A DNA stretch of 64,000 nt, from positions 24,806,503-24,870,502 of the forward strand of contig NC_088304.1 of assembly GCF_032854445.1 (NCBI RefSeq), given 5' to 3'. The translations under genes and the position numbers were made by a program. This document shows, piece by piece, positions 48,525-60,100 of this stretch. The notes under the pieces are model-generated. The model worked only from the letters and a program-made list of their open reading frames with translations. It made no database searches and was not told the DNA's origin. How positions within the stretch are numbered: position 1 is the stretch's first letter; every line of letters begins with the position of its first letter. The DNA comes from Liolophura sinensis. Lineage: Eukaryota > Mollusca > Polyplacophora > Chitonida > Chitonidae.

Positions 48525-49682
48525 CGTAAATGTTAACTAAGTTATGGTGGAATCAATTTTGGTTTAAATACTGGTTTCGGGATCACTTTCCTGGCGGATA
48601 TCGTGGTCCATGAAATCAGTTTTTTTTATTTTTTTAACTCATGAATATTTCTGATAGATAATGACAGTGTGTAGGTATATTATTTACATATGTACATGAG
48701 TCAATTACTGGAATTAATCCTTATGTAGTAATATATCTATAGCTTATTGTATAGGTTCAATCTTTACATTAGAAATACATAGATCCCTACATTACAGAAT
48801 TACATTCAGTTGCCTATACAGAAATTTACATAGAGAGAAAACAACAGTAGTGCTTTTATTTATTGGTTAGCAGTTTTGTTCTCTTGCTTTCTCCTCTGTG
48901 ACGTGGAGTTCAGGTGCTCCCGCCACATATACCGGACGCCGTCGAGGAAAAACCAGTGTAATGGAAACCTGTGCCTGTAACAGGTGCGACAAGTATAAAT
49001 GAGGAGTAAGGATGTCAGGCCTCATCCACTTAGTTGAAGCAAGAGATAGCCCCATTGTTATGAAGTTTTTTTTTAAGTTTCTGGTCTTCGTTTCATTGAT
49101 GTTAATTTTCTTTGGTCCCACGGGTCTTCTTATTGTTTTTCTTGTCTTCTACTTTAGTTGATTTCCTTTTCTATTTCCAGTTTTTATTCGTGGCCTCACA
49201 TGACGGCACAGACAGCACGTTTCATAGACTGGTAGAACAGTTTCTGGCTATTCTCCAACCTATGAACGTAACTGCGGCCGATAATTAAAATTTTCATCCT
49301 TGTTTTTTGTTCCTGTGAAAATAAATAGAGAAAACAAATATACAAGATAGTTGTTGTATATTTTGATTAGCGAAGCGGTTTTGTTTATAAGATAATGTAT
49401 ATTTTAAGCAAGAAGATATTTGATCAAACAGATACTTAGGAGCAAATTAGTGGTATAGCCAACAATCAAAAATTGATAGAGGGTTTGCCCTCGTATGATC
49501 ATATACACATTTGTAAATAAATAGAAAATAAATATAAACTAATAAGAATAGATAAATAACAGCAAACAAGAGGGCAGATTAGTAAATGGAGAAATATTAT
49601 TAATCACTACAGTCATCAACTTTTGTGGTTACATTGTTTTCGTGTGCTATGTTTTTGCAGATCGGTTTATAGGCGTTTTATC

Positions 49683-49885
49683 GGCCCTCAAGATCAAGGT
49701 ATCGCCGATATAGTCGGGAATGAAGTTGTAGGAAGGAATTATGTATGAATGGCCCTCAAAATCAAGGTATCGCCGTTGTTAGCATATGTGTGTGGTAATT
49801 TCGGAAAATGCACTGTCTTTAATCAGAGAATAGTGACGTGTTGTTGACCAGAGCAGATACGGCCCTCAGAATCAAGGTATCGCCG
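49683..49885. repeat. Three spaced copies of a 25-bp motif
   Basis: GGCCCTCARRATCAAGGTAT followed by CGCCG occurs at 49683-49707, 49751-49775 and 49861-49885, with one variable base. Spacing is 68 and 110 bp. It lies just downstream of the LINE coding end on the minus strand and may belong to its 3' UTR. Confidence 0.85.
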
Positions 49886-49999
49886 TTATTGGTCAAAAGT
49901 GTTTTATTAGATTCGCCTTTCCTAACCTGTCGATTTTATGTATTTTTTTAGTAAGGAGAATATTTGTGCTCTCACGTGTGGTTTGGGGTTAAGGATAGT

Positions 50000-51060
50000 C
50001 TAAAGGTCAAGTTCACATTTGTAGATTTTCAGGCATTCTGCAAATCGTCTTTGTTCTTTACTGTGTCTAATACATTGTAGCAAATAGTGCTCTATGTTTT
50101 CATCATGCTCTTGACAAACGTTGGGGAAGAATTTTGGATGATTGTTGCTAGATGTGCTTCGAGCCCTGTTATCCCTAGTCTCAGACGTGATATGTTTTTG
50201 TTATCCTGGTTATTCAGCAATTGGAACGAATTTAATTTTGTGATCGCCCCGTCTAATGTTTTATAGTGCCACCGTCCGGGGGATTCTTTATCCCATTCCT
50301 CTTTCCACTGATTGTATATTTGGGTATTGATCAATGGATATATTTCAGTATGACGCAGGGGGATGTCTATATCTAGTTGATATTTCTGTAGGCTCGATTT
50401 TGCTGCCTGATTTACAATTTCATTTCCTCAACTATTAACGTGCGCTGCAACCCATGCTAGAGTCAGTTCGTTTTTTTGTTTCTGTATTTTGTTAGTTAGC
50501 AACATTATTTCTTGCAGGAGGTCTGGTCTGCTCTCAGATTTGGGGTTTTGGATGGAAATTAATCCGCTGAGGGAATCGCTTAATATGTAGTTTTTAACTA
50601 TGTTTAGGTCTGGTATTGCAAATGATGATCCAGTGTGACCCTGTACATTTTTGGATCCGTCAGTATGTATTTTTAAATGACCGTTGTAGTGTTTGTGGAG
50701 GTATCCTAAGGCTTGAGCTTTGATATATACTGGGTTATCCAGTTTTGAAATTTGGTCGTGGAGTGCAGTGTCTGTTTGGGCAGTATGCAGTAACCACGGG
50801 GGTTGTTATTGATATGCGTTTTCTTGTTGCTTTGGCAAGGCAATGTCACATTTGCAAAGTAGTCTGTTGATTTCATATCCTATTGGGGCTGAGTGTTTTG
50901 TCCATTTTTTTCCAGACATTCATACTCAGAATATGGGAGAGTTAGATTGTAACATGGATGTGTATTACCGTAAGCGCTTATTTTTCCTGCATATTTGAGG
51001 GTTAGTTGTTCTCTTCTAAGGTGAAGGGGTTTTTCAAGGGGTGGAATCACAAGAATTCTT
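50000..51060 (-). mobile_element. 5'-truncated LINE fragment, RNase H and C-terminal region
   Basis: Minus-strand translation gives, in order: EKPLHLRREQLTLKYAGKIS (thumb/connector typical of Jockey/R1/I-group LINEs), an RNase H-like region with HTDGS, SDSLSGLIS and ELTLAWVAAHVNS, then GRWHYKTLDG, LRLGITGLEAHL and a terminal CQEHDENIEHYLLQC zinc-knuckle-like tail ending at the TAG at 50002-50000. There is a stop in place of the residue before GNE (near 50430), another near 50880, and a frame change near 50150. No reverse transcriptase core is present. A dead, old copy. The clade cannot be fixed without a search. Confidence 0.75.
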
Positions 51061-51229
51061 TCTGTTTATATACAAGAGACCGACAAAAGTGAACACTTTC
51101 CAGGCTAAAGCGAATGCTGACAAGTGACTAGATTTCAGTGTCAGTCAGGCAATAATCGGATTATAGTATTCCACTGGGTGTCATAATCCCTTGCGTAGGC
51201 GTAAGTGGAATGAATTGATTTCGAATCGT

Positions 51230-51292
51230 AGTCATAAATGAGAGACATGGGTCATTGCCCTGCGCTGTCGGGCTAGCCCCCTAGATCACGGA
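51230..51292 (-). repeat. SINE family A fragment, right of the inverted-end block
   Basis: ATGGGTCATTGCCCTGCG through CTAGATCACGGAGGCC is the tRNA-like head of family A in minus orientation. It continues the family consensus after the fragment at 47677-47790. A second, partial head-like stretch follows at about 51335-51375. Confidence 0.65.
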
Positions 51293-53721
51293 GGCCACCT
51301 ATTCCACATAGGCCCTATATACCCCCTATATACTTCTGGGTCATTGTTCTGCGCCAGCACGTTAACCATATGGTCACAGGGAACCTTTTCCCTAGCAGCG
51401 GCAACTCGGGTCAGTGAAGGGACACCTAAACTCGGGCACCCGGGCCCTAAAGCCGGACACTCGGGTGTGGCACAGCAGCAGGTAAGCCTTAATATAACGG
51501 GGAGGCTGCATATTTTTAATCCCATAAGGTGGCGCTGGTGTGAATCAGGACTTTCATCCATTAATACGTCAAAAGTGGATTGTGACGCAACGTTTACAGT
51601 GTTACAGTCTATCATTTTCTTTTATAACGTCGTACTGTCTTTTATGTGACGTCATAATGATGAGTTGGGAAAGGAACATTTGACGTCAACAAGATGACAT
51701 CAAGATTTTGCTATCGGGCGTTTGAAAGGTCCCAATAGTGTGACAGCGGCAGAATGGTCACACGTAACCGGTGAAATACGCCCTCTTGTCAATTTACGTC
51801 AGTCCGGGTTTTATTCCAACTGTTCACGTAAATGCATAAATAGTAGCAATTTACACGCATTATGACTTATATTAAACATACAATGACATTAAAACAATGC
51901 AAGGGGATATGACATCGGAGATGGTCAGCTCATCAGCAGAATCCTAGTTTATGCAGGAATACAGTATAGGCCTAATTAAAGACATTCAGCCGACGCTGAC
52001 GTATTTAGGCCTATATGTGCTATTAGGCCTAACTGACACGCGACGTTTTTCAACGACGTTAAACATGACACTTCCCCCAGACACAGATCACTGACACTGG
52101 ATCAAGTTGTACAAAGATTGCCAATCTGGTTTTGATCTTTACAAGTTTTGCGCTTGCCTATTTACCTGATAGATGTGTAATCCTGTGTTCACGAATGTCC
52201 ACACACAAGGCAAACTTTCCCACGCGTGACGTACAGACAGCGCAAACCACATGCATACTGGCGGAAAAGTTGTGAGCGGTCTTCAACCGTCGTCAAGACT
52301 ATCGGCAGCGAAATTGGGCGGAAATCAGCTGCTTAGACACGGATTCTTGGTAAAAGATAACAAACAGAGAGTAAGGGCCTACCGGTCAATTGAAAGGGCT
52401 GTCTTTAATAAAACTGTCTTCCAGTTCCTTCTCAAGGTATAGTTATTATTAATTTTTTTAAATCTAGTATCTTTAATATTTAATATTTCTGTTCACTGTC
52501 CAAGTGGAACCCATCATATTGCCATATAACCTCGTTTGGGGTTGCACTGGCGCCGCCTAATGTCTGCATCTTTTTCTATGTAATTCTCAGTCTTTCTGTT
52601 TATAAAAGAAGAGCTGTATTTCTGTATCTGCGTAAGCAAAGGCCCGGGAACAACAAGAGCAAGGGAATGCAGGAATTACTTACCTTCACTTATCTGAACC
52701 ACATAGAGGTGATGTAAGTATCTGTTGTATACAGATGTATTTATTTATACACTTGACTGATTCGTGCTGGTTTTACGCCCACTCAGTAATTGTTTAACTT
52801 AACTTACGGCGGCCGTCAGGTATGTGTGTTGAAGACAGGTGTTTTCAGTCCAGATGGAAAGGGTGGCAGTCTGTATGCAGCTGGTGTGGGCAAGAATATA
52901 GTGGGTGGGGGATATAATGGATGGGAACTATATAGTGGGAAGGGATATAGCGGGTGGGCGTCGTCATATGACTGAAAAATTGTTATGCACGACGTTAAAT
53001 CTCAAGCACTCACTTACTCACTATAGTGGGTGGGGATATACCCAATAAACATGAATGTACTGGTCCAATTCCGGGACTTAACCGGTTTGTTACGGCAGTA
53101 CCGGCAGTTGGAGAGTTTAACAAGGCCAGTGCTGAACCATTTCCGGCTTGCCGCTATTTTGCCAGTGTTATGATCGCCATATCTGGCCCAGCGCTGGCCC
53201 AGTTTAGTTTTACCGATATTCAAAGCATGTACTGACCCACCCTCGGGCCATTATTGGCTGGCCATTATTGAGCCATTAAATATCGCCGTAACTTGCCCGT
53301 TGCTGACCCAATGAAGCTTTGCCGTTATGGAGACTTTAAAAAATCCCGTCAAGTCCCACGAAGCGCAAAATTTTCTTTAGATAAGTTTGCACAGGCCTGG
53401 GTCCAAAGAAATAAAAAGAATAATATTGAGTTGTGTTTTGTTTTTTGTTTGTTTGTTTGTTTCGATTTTTTGTGTGTGTGTGTTTTTTTTCTGCTTTTTT
53501 TTTTTGTTTGTTTGTTTTTTTTAGGGGGGGGGCTATTTATTTTTTATCAGCATACAGTGGCAGATTATTACAACTGATTTAAACTTGAGATATTTCAACA
53601 TAACCAAATGTGAGTTTCTGTTTACATGGAACGTGAAAATAACTGTTTTCTGGAGCTAAAGCTGCATGTAGATATTATAAAAATATGACATATTTTGTTT
53701 TCGCACAACTCGAAACATTGG
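51293..53721. other. Intergenic, no gene seen
   Basis: Holds a SINE B tail in plus orientation (52957-53024), an unassigned repeat-like stretch with GCTGGCCCAG/CGGGCCATTA motifs (53050-53330), and low-complexity T/G sequence (53435-53530). Segment 51740-51850 resembles 58000-58110 (GGGTTTTATTCCAACTGTTC). No protein family recognised. Confidence 0.5.
52957..53024 (+). repeat. SINE family B, 3' end only
   Basis: GTCGTCATATGACTGAAAAA through GACGTTAAATCTCAAGCAC plus an ACTTACTCACT tail. The rest of the element is absent. Confidence 0.85.
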
Positions 53722-53870
53722 TCGGGGATTTCCGTGCCTTGTTGCACCTGACCGGAGTTGAGCGAAAACCTCCGAGCGATGTTCCGATTTGACTCGCTCG
53801 TAAGCGCTCGGAAAAACGTTCGGAGTTTCCGTACCTTGACCGGAGTTAAGCGAAATCTCCGAAAGATGTA
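53722..53870. repeat. 97-bp-spaced direct repeats, possible subterminal repeats
   Basis: TTTCCGTGCCTTG...CTGACCGGAGTTGAGCGAAA with CTCCGAGCGATG (from 53722) recurs as TTTCCGTACCTTGACCGGAG then TTAAGCGAAATCTCCGAAAG (from 53819). The CGGAG/CTCCG words also form inverted pairs within the stretch. Confidence 0.7.
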
Positions 53871-54439
53871 GGCTGACGAGTACTGTTGGGTTAACGAGCA
53901 CAAAAGTACGAGACCTAAAATGTACGAGACGTTCTGTTCCGGCGCGCTCACCGGCGTGATACCGGGCCAATGCCGGACCGGAGGATAGCCATTCCTTAAC
54001 GAACATTCTGTAACAGTGAATTCTGGGATCTGGCGCCAAGAAAGCTGTCGGCTGCTACCTAGAGCTACGGTAAGATTGTCTCGAACTTTTATCACGAAAA
54101 CGTAAAAACTACAGACTGTTACAAAAACATAATGAGTGACGGCAATTCAGTACATTTCACTTTCACTTTCCATTTTCAATTTCTAGATTATAGATACATA
54201 CGAGTAGGCCAAACGAAGGCCCTGTCTACCTATATTATCAGTTTGGCACGGACAAGGATAAATTTACATGGGGACATTGTCAATCATTGGGAAGCACTGA
54301 AATTGTAAAGGCTAAAGCAGACATGCTGCATTCTTTACTTCGTTTTTGATGCCATGCTTATTTATTGACACAGATTGCAATCAGTGAATCACTAAAATAG
54401 TGAGTACATGTGACTTATTAAACAAAGTCAGTTGACAAT

Positions 54440-56635
54440 ATGTCGTACTGGACTAAAAGAAGGCGGATACATGAAAATGTAAATAAATATCTGTCCAATA
54501 TAAGCATTGCTCAAAATAGTTCAAGGTCATGTCAGCTTAAAGGCCAGCAAAGTAGACAGACAGCTTTGGAGCATGGTTTGGTGAAAGGTCAAGAATTTGT
54601 CTGTATTAACAATGATCAATCTAGTGGAAGTACCAGTAGTACTACTCCATCTGGCATTGGCAGTAGTAGCCGTACTACAGCCGATGTCTCTATCAATACT
54701 GCCACTTGTTCCGTTGACAATACCACTACCGACATTAATGCTAGCTCCAAACAAAATAATACATTCACAGACAAAGCAGAAACCAATGATGTATTATATG
54801 ACATAATAGACAATGAAGGGACATTTCCTAACAGCATACCAACAATGGATGTAGACAGTGATAGATTTAATGATTGCGGTAGTACTGATTCAGAGGAAGA
54901 AAATGTTTTGTCGTCAGATTTGTTAGCTGCATGGGCAGTTGAAAATAACATCACTCACACAGCAGTTGGCAGGCTATTAGTCTTACTTAGAAACCATCAT
55001 CCAAATTTACCTAAAGACCCCAGGACTCTTTTGGATACTGGACATGTTGTGGGGATAAAGCAGATATGTGGGGGTTCTTACTATCATTTTGGACTCCAAG
55101 GTTGTGTAATTCGAAGGATAGAATTGAACAAAAATATGGAATGTATCAAAGTCATAGATGTTCAGGTGAATACGGATGGACTCCCCATTTTCAAAAGTAG
55201 TAACACTCAGCTGTGGCCTATTTTGGGAATGATACAAAATGAAGCAAAATGCCAGCCGTTTGTCATTGGGTTGTTTGTTGGACAAGAAAAACCAAAGGAT
55301 CCTTCTGAATTTTTGAAAGATTTTATCACAGAGTATACAAAGCTAAAACTAGAGGGGATACAATACAAAGGTAGGCATTACCAGATTAACATAACATCCT
55401 TCATCTGTGATGCACCAGCACGTGCCTTTATCAAACAAATCAAGTGTCACGCAGGTTATTCCGCATGTGAAAAATGTACGCAAAAAGGCGTGTATAATGG
55501 GAAAATGACATTTCCTGAAACTCATGCAACGCTGCGAACTGATGAATCATTTGAAAAGCAGGAAGATAAGAACCATCACACTGGAACAAGTCCGCTTTGC
55601 AATTTGTTCTCTATGGTGTCACAGTTTCCAATTGACTATATGCACTTAGTGTGCCTCGGTGTAATGCGTCGTATCCTTGTGTTATTGATAAGGGGTCCAC
55701 TTACAATTCGCTTAGGGCCTCAGACAAAATTACGCATTTCAGCTGCCTTGCTTCACATGTGTAAATTTATACCTAAGGAGTTTGCACGAAAACCCCGTTC
55801 ACTGTCAGAGATAGACCGATGGAAGGCAACAGAATTCCGCATGTTTCTTTTGTACACAGGAACTGTTGTTTTAAAGGACAGTATCGCTGATGAGTTGTAC
55901 AAAAACTTTCTTCTGCTCTCAGTCGGAATTACCATACTTATAAGTCCGTCTCTCTGCTATCAGTTAGTGGGCTATGCACATGAGCTTCTAGTAAGCTTTG
56001 TCCAACACTTTGCGCACCTTTACGGTGCTGACCAGGTCGTGTACAATGTCCATAATCTGGTCCACCTTGCTCAAGAGGTGAAAATACATGGTCCTCTTGA
56101 CACAATATCAGCATTTCCTTTTGAAAACCACCTGAAAACTCTGAAGCGGCTTGTGCGGAAGAAAAGCTTGCCATTACAGCAGCTTGTCGCAAGACTGAAA
56201 GAGATCTCTCAGATATCTCCCTCAGCTGCTACATTGCCCACAGCTGCTGATGGTGGACTGAAAAAGCAACATTTTCTTGGTCCAATTCCACAGGGATATA
56301 AATACCAGAACTGTGTCCAATACACAGAAGTTGAACTGGACCATTTCTGTGTTGTAACAGAAACCGGCAACAATTGTGTTGGGGTAGGGTCAAAGGTTTG
56401 CCTCATCAAAAATATTTTGTATTGTGGTGGAGATGTACTGGTGGTTTATCAGTCATTCAGATCATGTAGACCATTTTTCTCTTACCCTCTCAATTCAAGT
56501 GAAATCAACATCCACATGGTCACCGACCTCTGTGACAAACTCCATGTTGCTCCCATCCAGGAAGTGGTTCGGAAATATGTGTTGCTGCCATATAAAACTG
56601 TACATGTCGCAATTCCTCTTATTCACAGCTGTTAG
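54440..56635 (+). CDS. CACTA/EnSpm-like DDE transposase, 731 residues, intact
   Basis: Cut-and-paste transposase of the type found in animal CMC/EnSpm-like elements. One uninterrupted exon. Residues 1-160 are Ser/Thr-rich and acidic, probably disordered. The catalytic part follows: VNTDGLPIFKSSNTQLWPIL (D246), FICDAPARAF (D324), a Cys/His cluster CHAGYSACEKC (336-346) matching the zinc-binding insertion of TNPD-like proteins, FPIDYMHLVCLGVMRRIL (D399), EFARKPRSLSEIDRWKATEF, YNVHNLVHLAQEV, and AFPFENHLKTLKRLVR (E562). D246, D324 and E562 are the likeliest catalytic triad by comparison with CACTA transposases as I know them; this assignment is inference. No frameshift or stop. The protein ends VHVAIPLIHSC. 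The start is the first ATG after upstream stops. Family name uncertain (CACTA versus a related unnamed animal group). Confidence 0.85.
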   Translation: MSYWTKRRRIHENVNKYLSNISIAQNSSRSCQLKGQQSRQTALEHGLVKGQEFVCINNDQSSGSTSSTTPSGIGSSSRTTADVSINTATCSVDNTTTDINASSKQNNTFTDKAETNDVLYDIIDNEGTFPNSIPTMDVDSDRFNDCGSTDSEEENVLSSDLLAAWAVENNITHTAVGRLLVLLRNHHPNLPKDPRTLLDTGHVVGIKQICGGSYYHFGLQGCVIRRIELNKNMECIKVIDVQVNTDGLPIFKSSNTQLWPILGMIQNEAKCQPFVIGLFVGQEKPKDPSEFLKDFITEYTKLKLEGIQYKGRHYQINITSFICDAPARAFIKQIKCHAGYSACEKCTQKGVYNGKMTFPETHATLRTDESFEKQEDKNHHTGTSPLCNLFSMVSQFPIDYMHLVCLGVMRRILVLLIRGPLTIRLGPQTKLRISAALLHMCKFIPKEFARKPRSLSEIDRWKATEFRMFLLYTGTVVLKDSIADELYKNFLLLSVGITILISPSLCYQLVGYAHELLVSFVQHFAHLYGADQVVYNVHNLVHLAQEVKIHGPLDTISAFPFENHLKTLKRLVRKKSLPLQQLVARLKEISQISPSAATLPTAADGGLKKQHFLGPIPQGYKYQNCVQYTEVELDHFCVVTETGNNCVGVGSKVCLIKNILYCGGDVLVVYQSFRSCRPFFSYPLNSSEINIHMVTDLCDKLHVAPIQEVVRKYVLLPYKTVHVAIPLIHSC

Positions 56636-57158
56636 GTACAGAAAAGTGATATACACGTGACATTATGCAGGGTTGGAGTCTTATACATGTAGAATCAGTA
56701 GCAATAGTCTTTTTTGTGTGTTTTTTAAATTTAATCCAAGAGCGATAATTTGATCAAATCTTTTTGTTGAGAAAGCCCCAAATGCCTGCCTTACCATAAC
56801 TTTCTATTTCCCAGACATTGCCAATATATATGTATGTATGTATATTGATTTAATGATACTGTGGTTCAAGTTTCTAATATTTGTGAAAACATTAGAGGAC
56901 CAACTAGAGGGATTGTCATTGAAAATGGAAATGTACTTCAGTTATTAGACAATAAATATCTACATACTGTACATACATGTATTTAAACCTTTCCAAGCTT
57001 GAACTAGCCTGATCATGACACTGTTTAATTATTGTTTCTAAAAGTCTAGTGAAGGACTATAAAAGAATTGAAGAACAATGTTGTATGTGACATACACCCC
57101 AAATGTAATTGTGATTTGTGTAAATGTACTGAATTTGTGAATCCTTTCTTATTTACAG
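56636..57158. other. Spacer between transposase and DUF4806 gene
   Basis: AT-rich 3' flank of the transposase with AATAAA at 56951-56956, ending in the acceptor TTATTTACAG just before the DUF4806 coding exon. Confidence 0.7.
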
Positions 57159-57164
57159 ACATAC

Positions 57165-60100
57165 ATGTCATTGACAATGTATGCCGTCGTAGTTTTTGTG
57201 GAGACGGATGAAGTAGAGCTTGTTGCTTCCAACTGGTTACAGTCTCAGACAAAAACTTTTTGGCCACCGTATCGCAATATGTCTAACGTAACTAAAGCTG
57301 TAAAAGACAGAGTAGCAGCTGACAAAACTTGGCCAAGTTACAGCATTCGCATCCTGTCTGCTTGTGGTGAGTATCATGTAAAACGTTTCAGTATTAATTT
57401 TAACTCATTATATTACATGTCAGACATACAGTTCAGAAAATGGTGATTCTAAGGTTCTAAATAATGCTGCATATACTTCAAAGGGAAAAACTAACCATTT
57501 TAAGACGTGTAAACCACATATTAATTAGTCTCTTGTTACCTGCAGGCTGCAGAACTGTACATTCATGGGGCAGTTTTGACCTTCAAACCATCAGAAAATA
57601 GCTCCAATGTATTCCTTTTTGATATCAAAAAATGAAAAAAACCTCTGTGATGGTGAATCATTACAATCATGTTCGCCGACAACACACTCAGATGAATGAC
57701 TTGAGGCAGGTTTTCCATGCATTGTTTTACAGGTCGTGCAGAAAGTGTCATGCAAAAAATTCATCTCAGGTGCTGCACCGATAGCCTCTAACGATAGCAA
57801 TTAAGCATCTTATATTGGTGCAGCAATGTTTCACTGGTATCACAAGTGTGCAACAAAGCAATGGTTTACTTCTAGTGCTCTAGTTTCCTCAATGTATGAA
57901 GTTGGTGGCCGTTGTGCAAATACATGTAAGGTAATATTGAATACTTAAATGATGTTAAAACAAAACAAAATGAACGTACAGCGGAAAGAGAATAACCAAA
58001 GCAGTGACGTGTGTGAGACATTGGGATATTTGGCTCACACAGCCGAATGAAAATGTCTCCCTGTCACTTACCTCAGACAGGGTTTTATTCTAACTGTTCA
58101 TGTGATTGCAAATATACTACCACACATGCCCCTTAGCAGCGCGGTTTGAACAGAATTAGGTAAAAATAAATACTTGTTTAAGTGTTGACAACTAAGAAAT
58201 TGAGAAAACTCGGTTCGCTGTATTGTTTACACATAACAATGGACAATATGAAAATGAAATGCATAGGTGCCAGGCCTTGGGGAACAAATGCCCCCCACAG
58301 CAAAGTCCCAGAATATGCTGGGATAAACCACAATTGGTCAGTCAGGTTTAAACCACAATTGATCTATCATCTTATCGCCTAATTCAGATATTCTTGCCTG
58401 TGGGCCGTGGCGCAGGGAAGCCAGTGATCAACATGTTGGGATGCAAATTCAAACTTTTCGAGAACAATGATGCTAGTAGCGCTGTGAAAACAGAGCCGCA
58501 TTTGCTGGAGAACTAGCGCATTCCATCACTGTATAATACAGGAGGGAAGTTGTCGGTGACTTGCCAAAGGTCAACTGGTGGTCAACTGGTGGTTTTTCCC
58601 TGGTTTTTTTCCACCCAACCATAAATACTGACCTTCTGTCATATAAGGGAAATACTCATGAGTACGGTGTAATAAAAATGGACTGTAATCAGTCAGTCAG
58701 TCAAATGTTCTGCATTTTCCATGCAGATAGCTATGAGGATGGCAGAAGAAAGCTTCGAATGGCCGAGGAAACCTCAGACATACAAACAGATGATGAAGTT
58801 GGAATGGGGAAGGGTGCAAGAAGGTACATAGAGAGAACAGCATTAAAACAACACTATTACAACAATAAGTCTCCTGTAAAGAATAAAGAGAAACAAATCA
58901 AAACTTAAAACACTATCGCCCACAGCCATGGAGTAGTGGCTAGCGCTCTTGGCTGCTGAAGTGCTGGTCAAGACATCCCGGGATCGATTTCCCATAGTGT
59001 CAGGGAATGTTTCTCTCATTCCAGGCCGTTTGGCTGATTGGTTATGAGGCTATCTTTTGCAAGGTGGACGACAACGCTTGTAAGTACCAAGAAAAATCAG
59101 GTAATATTGGTATTAATGGACTGCAATTCGTTTGAGACCTCCTGCTGTCCACCTTTGATTATGTGGAGAAGTTGTCAGTGACTTGCCAATGGTCGGTGGT
59201 TTACCCTGGTTTCTTCCAGGGGTTTCTTCCACCCGGGGATGCCCAGAAATACTGACTCGCCATCATATAACAGAAATACTGAAAGGAACGATCTCAGCCT
59301 TGCTTCACAGAGCAAATTAAGATCGCGCTGCTTCCAAACTCGCATTTTTTTTCTGACAAGAGCACTATCATAATTTGATAGTGAACAATAATGTACACAT
59401 GTTATAATGCACCGATTGCCTTACTGTACAGGCGCAAAGAGCGAACACTATACAGCGACACAGACGATGATGGTGATGATGAAGCTGTTGCCGGACCAGT
59501 TAAACGCAAACATCTCCCCCCAGCCCCGCCAGTCCCACCTTTTCCAAGCCTCCATGTTCCTGCTGGTATACAACTGGACAATCGACAAGGTACCGTGTCC
59601 TATCTTACACAAATTTAACATGTAAGGCTTGTTTTTGGAGTTCAAGGTCAAATGCCACATTTTTAATATTCGTTAAAACAACCATAAACAGCATCAACTG
59701 GAATATGTGTCATCAGGGGCAAGTATGAATAAAGCAGCGTACTGATGACGTCGCGACGTTCTGAAAAGCAGGGGCGACAAGCAAGGGAGATTTGTTTACA
59801 TTCAAGTGCCACAAGGCTGTGGTCGATAGATATGAGTCGGAATTCGAGAATACACGCGTGAAGTACACAAAATAGTATCAAAAATGCAAAAAGACAATCA
59901 TTGTGCAGGTAATGTGATTAGTCAACAGCATAAATACCGGTACATCACGCACTGACACATCGCACTGAAAGGACCGATGATGTAACTAAATCAACAGCCT
60001 GATCTTGAAAGTTGTGTGACAACAAATAACACTAGCTGTAGACAGATTTCATTAAATCTAAACAGCGTGTACATTAAATATAGTTATAATGCTCTTTTTT

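Larger units (their letters stand above)
47791..51211. mobile_element. Putative DNA transposon block with 18-bp inverted ends
   Basis: Left end ATTCCACTTATGCCTGCG (47791-47808). Right end, inverted, ATTCCACTTACGCCTACG (51211-51194): 16 of 18 identical. Each end also folds on itself: the left has a perfect 15-bp inverted repeat (47791-47805 with 47846-47860), the right an 8-bp one (51168-51175 with 51204-51211). SINE family A fragments abut both sides, suggesting insertion into a SINE, though no clean target-site duplication is visible. The block holds a FLYWCH frame and a LINE fragment, both on the minus strand. Some FLYWCH domains belong to Mutator-like transposases, so a decayed MULE is possible. 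Two unrelated 44-70 bp hairpin repeats are the alternative. Confidence 0.45.

Noticed and set aside
48867-49121. 84-codon minus-strand frame inside the inverted-end block
   Set aside because: No domain, and not continuous with the FLYWCH or LINE frames.
51391-51481. GC-rich, exon-like island with CCCTAG before and CAG|GTAAGC after
   Set aside because: Good splice consensus, but the 90 bases are internally repetitive (ACTCGGG words), encode nothing familiar and no partner exon is visible.
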